From the NCBI GenBank assembly GCA_014378345.1, contig JACMNW010000085.1:1-5488 (forward strand): 5,488 bases of DNA, given 5' to 3'. The translations under genes and the position numbers were made by a program. The notes beneath the pieces are model-generated. The model ran no database searches. It worked only from the letters and a program-made list of their open reading frames with translations, and had not been told where the DNA came from. Below are positions 1 to 4,708 of this stretch, in pieces. Each line of letters opens with the position of its first letter. The stretch's first letter is position 1. The DNA comes from Pseudorhodobacter sp. (lineage in GTDB: Bacteria > Pseudomonadota > Alphaproteobacteria > Rhodobacterales > Rhodobacteraceae).

Positions 1-797
1 GCGTATTCGAAAGGGGCGATCAGCCCGGCCTCGCACAGGCGGTAGGCTTGGGTCGTCATCAAACCCCCGGTGGCAACTGCCAATCCATTGGCCAGAAAAA
101 TCGGCCAGTCGCCCAGATCGGGCCAGACCCAAGGGCGGAACAGGAAGGCGAGCGAGGCGTTGGGAGAACCGGACAGATGCCCGTCGCCAACCCAGAGCCC
201 CATGCAGGAACTGACGATCAAAAAGCCGATTTGCACATAAAACCCCAAGGCCAAGGCGGATTCCGTATCGCGCATCCGCCGGGTCATCATGTGGGATGAT
301 GCATAGCAAAACGCCGATATCAGTACGAGGATTGCCGCCGGTTGGATGCTGCCTTGGCCGGGGCGTAACATGACGATAACGCCCAGCACCCCCGCCGCCA
401 CGGCAGCCCAACGTCGGGGGCCAACGGTTTCACCGAGCAGAACAACCGACAGCATCGTCACCAGAATCGGGCTGATGAAGGCGGTCGCCACGGCGTCGGC
501 CAAAGGCATGGCGGCGAGGCCTAAAAAGTAGGTGACGTTGGAGATCATAACGATGCCAACGCGGATCAGGTGATCCTTGGGGCGCCGCGTCAATATCTGC
601 CGAAAGCCGGTGCCAGAGACATACATCAGCCCCAAAAGGAAAATGATACCAATGCAGGCGCGCGTCAGGATCACCTGATGCAGGGCATAATTGCTTGACA
701 GGAATTTGATCGCCACATCATTGATCGACAGAAACGCAGCACCGCCAAGGGCAAACAGAATGCCCGTGCGGGCGTGGGTAAGGCTATTGTCAGACAT
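1..797 (-). CDS. EamA/DMT-family permease, 3' end cut off by the window edge
   Basis: This reading frame is open for 265 codons and leaves the window before its stop; about 30-40 C-terminal residues are probably missing, since the family usually has about 290-300. It is a very hydrophobic inner-membrane protein with the two-repeat layout of drug/metabolite transporters. Repeat 1 spans about residues 10-146 and ends in a typical R-R-W-A-A-V-A-A-G-V-L-G-V motif followed by V-M-L-R-P. Repeat 2 starts near residue 153 and reaches the conserved A-G-L-I-A-P-F-E-Y segment at 257-265. The ATG at 797 is the first possible start, because an in-frame TGA lies three codons upstream; the ribosome site is weak (GGAT-like). 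It lies 53 bp after the UPF0178 gene on the same strand, so it may be the last gene of the fghA group. The substrate cannot be told from sequence; members export amino acids, metabolites or drugs. Confidence 0.9.
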   Translation of the reverse strand, partial: MSDNSLTHARTGILFALGGAAFLSINDVAIKFLSSNYALHQVILTRACIGIIFLLGLMYVSGTGFRQILTRRPKDHLIRVGIVMISNVTYFLGLAAMPLADAVATAFISPILVTMLSVVLLGETVGPRRWAAVAAGVLGVIVMLRPGQGSIQPAAILVLISAFCYASSHMMTRRMRDTESALALGFYVQIGFLIVSSCMGLWVGDGHLSGSPNASLAFLFRPWVWPDLGDWPIFLANGLAVATGGLMTTQAYRLCEAGLIAPFEY

Positions 798-850
798 TAT
801 CCATCATCGTGCCACGAACCCCTGCAAATCTGTTCCATCGCCGACAGGGT

Positions 851-1306
851 TCAGGCGTTTGTCGCCCTGATCACGCGTTCCAGTACCTCCAGAAACCGCG
901 ACCTGTCGGCTTTGGAAAAGGGCCGGCCACCGCCCATGCGAAACGGGTCCGCCTCGCGCAGGTCTGCCATCAGATCACGGGTGGCCAGCACGTTGCCGAT
1001 ATTGGCGCCCGTCAGTTCCTCGCCATTGTGTTTGACCACACGCGCCCCAGCGGCCACGCATTTGGCGGCAAGTGGGATATCACCCGTCACCACCACATCG
1101 CCAGGGCTACAGCGGTCGGCAATATATTTATCTGCCTCGTCCGGGCCAGCGGTCACGAAAACTGACTCGACCAGCGGGTTCGCCGATGGCCGGATGCCGC
1201 CATTTGACACCAGTACCATGCGCATCTGGTGACGTGTGGCCACGCGTTCCGCCTCTGCCTTAACCGGGCACGCGTCAGCATCAATGTAGATGGTGCCTTT
1301 AGCCAT
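851..1306 (-). CDS. UPF0178 (DUF188, YaiI/YqxD family) protein
   Basis: A 151-residue protein of the usual length for the YaiI/YqxD family, which is considered to have a PIN-like fold but has no firmly established function. Visible family motifs are I-Y-I-D-A-D-A-C-P-V-K at residues 6-16 (D9 and D11 are the likely metal-binding acids), D-E-A-D at 56-59, V-T-G-D-I-P-L-A at 73-80 and G-G-G-R-P-F at 125-130, followed by a C-terminal helix. These conserved acids are why a nuclease-like or RNA-processing role is suspected; that is inference. The ATG overlaps the end of fghA by 8 bp and has a GAGG ribosome site 6 bases upstream inside fghA, so translation is probably coupled to it. No signal peptide or membrane segment is visible, so it should be cytoplasmic. 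Confidence 0.93.
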   Translation of the reverse strand: MAKGTIYIDADACPVKAEAERVATRHQMRMVLVSNGGIRPSANPLVESVFVTAGPDEADKYIADRCSPGDVVVTGDIPLAAKCVAAGARVVKHNGEELTGANIGNVLATRDLMADLREADPFRMGGGRPFSKADRSRFLEVLERVIRATNA

Positions 1307-2129
1307 ACAGCGCCTCGGCGTGAAAGGTCATGTGATCTTCCATGAAGGTGGAAACGAAGAAATAGCTGTGATCATAGCCCTTTTGCATCCGAAAGGCCGC
1401 GTTCTGGCGGCGTTGCACAATCGCTTCGGCCAGAACTTCGGGTTGCAAAAGGTCAAGGAATTGGTCGGCGGCGCCCTGATCTATCAACATAGGGCCGTCA
1501 AAGCCGCGCTTTTTCATCAACAGGGTGGCATCGTGGGCGGCCCATTTTGACTTGTCCTTACCCAGATACGCAGTGAACTGCTTGCGCCCCCAATCCGATG
1601 TGCTGGGGCTGGCAATTGGCGCAAAGGCGGAAACAGACCGGTATCGCCCGGGAAAGCTCATCGCAATCGTCAACGCACCATGCCCGCCCATCGAATGGCC
1701 AGTGATTGATTGCGCATCTTCCGCCAAGGGGAATGCCTTGAACAGGGTCTGCGGCAGCTCGTCGGTTACATAATCCCACATCTTGAACTGCTTGGCCCAT
1801 GGGGCTTCAGTAGCGTTCACGTAAAACCCAGCCCCTTGCCCCAGATCAAAGGCCGCATCATCGGGAACGCTTGCCCCACGCGGGGATGTGTCGGGAAACA
1901 CAATCGCCACACCGTGATCAGACGCCCAGCGTTGCGCGCCCGATTTGATCATCGCGTTTTCATGGGTGCAAGACAGGCCAGACAGGAACCAGATCACCGG
2001 AACAGCGCCCTCTTCCGCCTCTTCCGGCACAAATAAGCCAAAGGTCATGTCGCCTCCACAGACGGCAGAGGCATGCGAATACACCCCCTGCACGCCGCCA
2101 AAAGCGCGATTTTCTGATATGGTTTTCAT
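1299..2129 (-). CDS. fghA: S-formylglutathione hydrolase
   Basis: Hydrolyses S-formylglutathione to formate and glutathione, the second step of glutathione-dependent formaldehyde oxidation in the cytoplasm. The 276 residues match the normal family length (esterase D, alpha/beta hydrolase fold). The oxyanion region reads F-L-S-G-L-S-C-T at 48-55, with the conserved Cys54. The nucleophile is Ser146 in G-H-S-M-G-G (144-149). Comparison with human esterase D puts the acid at Asp222 in D-Q-G-A-A-D-Q-F and the base at His254 in G-Y-D-H-S-Y-F-F. The ATG at 2129 has a purine-rich GAAAGAG stretch upstream; the nearby upstream ATG is followed at once by a stop. The usual partner, the class III alcohol/formaldehyde dehydrogenase (adhI/flhA), is not in this window. 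The gene downstream overlaps it. No convincing promoter was found in the 117-bp gap upstream. Equivalent names in other bacteria are frmB and yeiG. Confidence 0.96.
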   Translation of the reverse strand: MKTISENRAFGGVQGVYSHASAVCGGDMTFGLFVPEEAEEGAVPVIWFLSGLSCTHENAMIKSGAQRWASDHGVAIVFPDTSPRGASVPDDAAFDLGQGAGFYVNATEAPWAKQFKMWDYVTDELPQTLFKAFPLAEDAQSITGHSMGGHGALTIAMSFPGRYRSVSAFAPIASPSTSDWGRKQFTAYLGKDKSKWAAHDATLLMKKRGFDGPMLIDQGAADQFLDLLQPEVLAEAIVQRRQNAAFRMQKGYDHSYFFVSTFMEDHMTFHAEALYG

Positions 2130-2192
2130 TGCATACTCTTTCTGTCAGCACTCTGCGCCGGTCTTGTATTTCACTGAGGCACAAATATCCAC

Positions 2193-2215
2193 GGGGGAGG
2201 GGTGCGGGGAGGGGG
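2193..2215 (+). other. Putative G-quadruplex motif
   Basis: Four G runs of at least four bases are separated by loops of 1, 3 and 1 bases: G5-A-G4-TGC-G4-A-G5. This fits the canonical quadruplex pattern with very short loops, which generally favours stability. It lies on the plus strand, the template strand for the minus-strand genes on both sides, so it could act as a DNA structure that slows RNA polymerase or replication. The transcript of the minus strand would be C-rich here. Folding itself is inferred. Confidence 0.5.
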
Positions 2216-2234
2216 CAGTCAGCCCCTTCCCCGC
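2204..2234 (-). terminator. Strong GC hairpin after the IYD-like nitroreductase, likely terminator
   Basis: Positions 2204-2216 and 2222-2234 form a 13-bp stem with a 5-base loop. The only imperfection is a G-T wobble as read on the plus strand, which becomes an A-C mismatch in minus-strand RNA. It starts 12 bases past the nitroreductase stop codon. No U tract follows, so it is not a classic intrinsic terminator; downstream RNA is C-rich (CCCCTCCCCC), which could suit Rho. It separates the mbfA operon from fghA. Its left arm uses the last two G runs of the putative quadruplex, so on the plus strand the two structures exclude each other. Confidence 0.55.
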
Positions 2235-2246
2235 CGGTCTTGGGGA

Positions 2247-2939
2247 TCAGCGGAATACTGTCAGAATATCGTCCAACGGTTTCTTGCGCTTGGCCACGGC
2301 GGGCACGGTGGCATTGGGCGCAGGGTAGCCTACTGGCAAGATCATTACCGGTTTTTCAGACGCGGGGCGGCCGCACATCTCGGCCAGAAATTTCATCGGG
2401 TTGGGGGTATGTTCCAAACAAACAAGCCCCGCGTAATGCAGCGCGGTGATCAGCATCCCCGTGGCAATGCCCACGCTTTCAGGCACGTAATAGTTTTTGT
2501 AACGATCCCCATCTGCCGTGGTGCCGTAGCGTTGGGCAAACACCACAATCAGCCAAGGCGCATCTGTCAGGTGGGGTTTCTCAACCCCCGTGCCAATCGG
2601 TTCCAAGGCAGCCAGCCATTCATCACCGCCACCGCCACTGTAAAAAGCACGCTCTTCTTCCTCAGCCGCTGCACGGATGCGCGCTTTCATCGCCGCATCG
2701 GCAATCGCTACGAAATGCCATGGCTGGTGGTTTGCCCCGGATGGGGCCGTACCTGCCGCCTGAATGCAGGCCGTGATCACCGCCTCTGGCACGACGCGCT
2801 GCGAATATTGCCGCACCGAATGGCGCTTTTTCATATAGCCACGAAAGGCTTCGGCAGCGGCCAGCGCTGCATCATCCGGCAGTTGCACCCGGTCTGGCAG
2901 GGGCAGCGGCTGATAGCTGACTTCGCCCTTACGGTACAT
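2247..2939 (-). CDS. Nitroreductase-family flavoprotein, iodotyrosine deiodinase-like
   Basis: A 230-residue FMN-dependent oxidoreductase of the nitroreductase fold, with no signal peptide and so presumably cytoplasmic. FMN-binding motifs are R-H-S-V-R at 39-43, A-P-S-G-A-N-H-Q-P-W at 65-74 and, near the C-terminus, L-P-V-G-Y-P at 201-206 followed by a K-R-K-K-P-L-D-D-I tail. It resembles animal iodotyrosine deiodinase (IYD) more than the NfsA/NfsB types. The lid region has E-E-E-E at 93-96, an aromatic pair F99-Y100 and Lys121, which by my alignment from memory falls on human Lys182; Glu-Tyr-Lys is the substrate-clamping set of IYD. Bacterial IYD homologues are known, and their natural substrates are mostly unclear. 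The ATG follows the mbfA stop codon directly (TAA-ATG), with a G-rich ribosome site inside mbfA, so the two are almost certainly co-transcribed and translationally coupled. Reductive dehalogenation, nitro reduction or flavin/iron reduction cannot be told apart from sequence. Confidence 0.9.
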   Translation of the reverse strand: MYRKGEVSYQPLPLPDRVQLPDDAALAAAEAFRGYMKKRHSVRQYSQRVVPEAVITACIQAAGTAPSGANHQPWHFVAIADAAMKARIRAAAEEEERAFYSGGGGDEWLAALEPIGTGVEKPHLTDAPWLIVVFAQRYGTTADGDRYKNYYVPESVGIATGMLITALHYAGLVCLEHTPNPMKFLAEMCGRPASEKPVMILPVGYPAPNATVPAVAKRKKPLDDILTVFR

Positions 2940-3917
2940 TTAGCCGCCCCCGATCAACACCCCTGCGGCAAACACCAAAGCACCGCCCAGCACCACCTGC
3001 AAGGCCGCACGCAAAAATGGCGTTTCCATAAACCGGTTCTGAATCCATGCAATCGCCCACAATTCAACAAACACCACCACCATCGCAATGCTGGTCGCCG
3101 TCCAGAAATCGGCAATCAGATAGGGCAGCGCATGGCCAAGCCCGCCAATCGTCGTCATGATCCCCGACGCAAATCCGCGCTTCAACGGGCTGCCCCGGCC
3201 AGACAGCACACCGTCATCATGCGCGGCTTCGGTGAACCCCATCGAAATGCCCGCCCCAACTGAGGCTGCAAGACCCACCAGCAGCGTGGTATGCGTGTTC
3301 TGCGTCGCAAAGGCCGTGGCGAAAATCGGCGCAAGGGTGGAGACCGATCCATCCATCAACCCCGCTAAACCCGGCTGCACCCATGTCAGAATAAACTGCC
3401 GCCGCGCAGATTTATCCTCGGTCTGGCGCGCACCTGCGCCAAGATGTTCGTCTATCAGCGCCTCGGCCTTACTTGCGTGCCCCGCCTCAGCCGCCGCCAA
3501 ATCGCCCAGCAGTTTGCGAGTGGCGGCATCGGATGTGCGGGCAGACGCGCGTTCGTAAAACTGCCGCGCCTGATCTTCCATCGCCTCGGCTTCCGCCCTG
3601 ATCCGGTCCAGCGACAGGTTCTCGATCAACCAGACAGGCGAGCGCGCATAAAACCCCGCCACATGTTCCCGCCGGATCAATGGGATCACATCGCCGAACC
3701 GCACTTGGTGCAGATCAATCAGCCGCTGGCGGTGGCCGTCTTCCTCCACCGCCATGCCGTTGAAGACGGCGGCGGAGGATGGGTATTCGGCCAACAGCCG
3801 TGCTCCATAGCCCCGGTATATGCGGGCGTCGTCTTCTTCGGACGAGATGGCAAGTGCCAGAACTTCTTGTTCCGACAGGTCGGCAAAACGGCGACGATTG
3901 CCGAAGTAGGGGATCAT
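2940..3917 (-). CDS. mbfA: Membrane-bound ferritin A: ferritin-like domain fused to VIT1/CCC1 iron exporter
   Basis: MbfA proteins of Agrobacterium and Bradyrhizobium export iron across the inner membrane and protect against iron and peroxide stress. The 325-residue length and two-domain order agree with them. The N-terminal rubrerythrin/ferritin-like four-helix domain (about 12-160) has di-iron ligand candidates E27/E28, E59-x-x-H62, E114 and E144-x-x-H147. The C-terminal VIT1/CCC1 domain (about 175-323) has roughly five membrane segments near 183-203, 211-231, 249-269, 275-295 and 304-324. Family motifs are G-L-M-D-G-S-V-S-T-L-A-P at 186-197 and M-G-F-T-E-A-A at 226-232. The ATG at 3917 has a GAGG ribosome site 7 bases upstream. 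The Irr-type palindrome 15 bp before the start fits known Irr repression of mbfA in low iron. The IYD-like flavoprotein gene follows without any gap. Confidence 0.95.
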   Translation of the reverse strand: MIPYFGNRRRFADLSEQEVLALAISSEEDDARIYRGYGARLLAEYPSSAAVFNGMAVEEDGHRQRLIDLHQVRFGDVIPLIRREHVAGFYARSPVWLIENLSLDRIRAEAEAMEDQARQFYERASARTSDAATRKLLGDLAAAEAGHASKAEALIDEHLGAGARQTEDKSARRQFILTWVQPGLAGLMDGSVSTLAPIFATAFATQNTHTTLLVGLAASVGAGISMGFTEAAHDDGVLSGRGSPLKRGFASGIMTTIGGLGHALPYLIADFWTATSIAMVVVFVELWAIAWIQNRFMETPFLRAALQVVLGGALVFAAGVLIGGG

Positions 3918-3931
3918 ACGGGAGCCTCATG

Positions 3932-3950
3932 GATTAGAATGGTTCTAATC
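3932..3950. promoter_or_regulatory. Irr operator (ICE/Irr box) of mbfA
   Basis: GATTAGAATGGTTCTAATC is a perfect inverted repeat of 8 bp around a 3-bp spacer. Its core TTAGAA-N3-TTCTAA matches the iron control element bound by Irr in alphaproteobacteria. It ends 15 bp before the mbfA ATG, over the predicted -10 and transcription start, which fits repression when iron is low. The match is visible in the sequence; Irr binding is inferred from the known regulation of mbfA. Confidence 0.85.
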
Positions 3951-3974
3951 TAAAGGAATGGGTGATGGAGGCAA
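3947..3974 (-). promoter_or_regulatory. Possible sigma-70-type promoter of mbfA
   Basis: On the minus strand TTGCCT (3969-3974) and TAGATT (3947-3952) lie 16 bp apart and each match four of six bases of the -35 and -10 consensus. The start point would fall near 3940, inside the ICE palindrome, and the -10 overlaps the edge of the palindrome. The match is modest, but its position relative to the operator and start codon is sensible. Confidence 0.4.
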
Positions 3975-3990
3975 GAGGGGAGTTTTGAGG

Positions 3991-4647
3991 TTATGGGTTT
4001 TTCATGGTGACAAGGGTAGCGGCACCAGCACCGATCAAAGAATATAGTTCCGGCTTTGATTGGAAATAAGCGCGCCATGATGCCTTAGCGGTTTGCTTTT
4101 GAACAGTTTCGCCCTTCATGGCATTCCCGATGTGAACCAAAGTGAAACCTGTTTTTGCCGCATTCAAAAGAATATAAATCCTATGATCCAACGGCGACAA
4201 CGCCGTTACTTTCGGCGCAACGGTAATGGCTGGACTCTTTCGAATTGCCACTTTCGGCTTGCCCACCCAGTCAACTTGCATTCCAATTTCGCGCAGATGT
4301 GCCACGAGTGGCCCAAAATCCCGATCATCAGACAGTATCAAGAAATGCGTCGCAAGTCCCCGGTGTGCGATATCCATCGCGCCAACAACAAGGTGCATAT
4401 CGGCGCGGTTCTTGCCTGCCGTTGTGGTGCAATGTATTGCCAGATAACTGGTTTCCGCGGCCCAGTCTTTGCGCAGACCCATATCGGCATAGACGCGGCG
4501 AAGGATTGGGTTGCCAAGGACCGCAGCTTTTGCCTCGATCCCTGCAAGGGCAGAGTGCGGAACGTTGTCGCCATCGACCAAAATTGCCACGCGTGGTTTT
4601 TGCGCGATGGGCAAGTGGAGGCTGGACTGCGATGAAAGATCGTTCAT
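3991..4647 (-). CDS. NYN-domain (PIN-like) putative ribonuclease with possible LOTUS-like tail
   Basis: A 218-residue cytoplasmic protein. The NYN domain (about 17-130) has the acidic motifs of the LabA/DUF88/limkain-type family: V-D-G-D-N at 24-28, G-K-N-R-A-D at 78-83 and S-D-D-R-D-F at 106-111. Their aspartates D25, D83, D107/D108 and D110 would hold the metal ions of a nuclease centre. Residues about 150-215 form a separate small domain, with P-L-D-H-R-I-Y-I-L-L at its start and A-Y-F-Q-S-K-P-E-L-Y-S-L near its end. This looks like the RNA-binding LOTUS/OST-HTH winged helix found attached to NYN in other bacteria, but the match is weak. ATG 4647 is chosen over an in-frame TTG two codons upstream because of ribosome-site spacing. 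A hand count gives about 53% GC (38% at 4141-4200) against about 60-67% in sampled neighbouring coding segments, hinting at later arrival. RNA target unknown. Confidence 0.88.
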   Translation of the reverse strand: MNDLSSQSSLHLPIAQKPRVAILVDGDNVPHSALAGIEAKAAVLGNPILRRVYADMGLRKDWAAETSYLAIHCTTTAGKNRADMHLVVGAMDIAHRGLATHFLILSDDRDFGPLVAHLREIGMQVDWVGKPKVAIRKSPAITVAPKVTALSPLDHRIYILLNAAKTGFTLVHIGNAMKGETVQKQTAKASWRAYFQSKPELYSLIGAGAATLVTMKNP

Positions 4648-4654
4648 GGTCAAA

Positions 4655-4658
4655 CTCA
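4655..4658 (-). promoter_or_regulatory. Ribosome binding site that sets the NYN gene start
   Basis: TGAG on the minus strand lies 7 bases before ATG 4647, a normal distance. It lies only 1 base before the alternative TTG at 4653, which would be too close, so the ATG is preferred. Confidence 0.5.
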
Positions 4659-4708
4659 GAGGTTATCAAGTCCTCCAGTTTCCCCAACAACTATGGCCGT
4701 TTCATGGC

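Larger units (their letters stand above)
2156..2242. repeat. 11-bp direct repeat flanking the G-rich/hairpin segment
   Basis: CGCCGGTCTTG occurs exactly at 2156-2166 and again at 2232-2242, enclosing 65 bp that hold the G-rich runs and most of the hairpin. The second copy overlaps the last bases of the hairpin stem. The enclosed DNA shows no terminal inverted repeats and no coding capacity. The repeat could be a trace of a short insertion or of replication slippage, or a chance match in GC-rich DNA. Confidence 0.5.

Noticed and set aside
48..531. Plus-strand open frames at the left edge
   Set aside because: The minus strand here encodes a continuous, very hydrophobic two-repeat permease; the plus frames are its shadow.
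804..852. Possible hairpin between UPF0178 and the permease (ACCC-CTG paired with CAGGGT)
   Set aside because: Short, bulged stem with a long loop and no U tract; not convincing as a terminator.
774..1232. Plus-strand open frames opposite the UPF0178 gene
   Set aside because: Low-complexity composition with no family motif, fully antisense to a conserved protein.
2202..3263. Long plus-strand open frame (353 codons) opposite the nitroreductase and the end of mbfA
   Set aside because: It is rich in His, Arg, Gln and Pro with no recognisable domain, and lies antisense to two convincing genes; long antisense frames are expected in GC-rich coding DNA.
3444..3953. Plus-strand open frame opposite mbfA, running through the ICE palindrome
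   Set aside because: No motif, no sensible start context, and the antisense mbfA reading has clear domains.
4648..4708. Possible promoter in the folC-NYN gap (TTGTTG, 16 bp, TGATAA on the minus strand)
   Set aside because: The -10 match is poor and the gap is short enough for read-through from folC.
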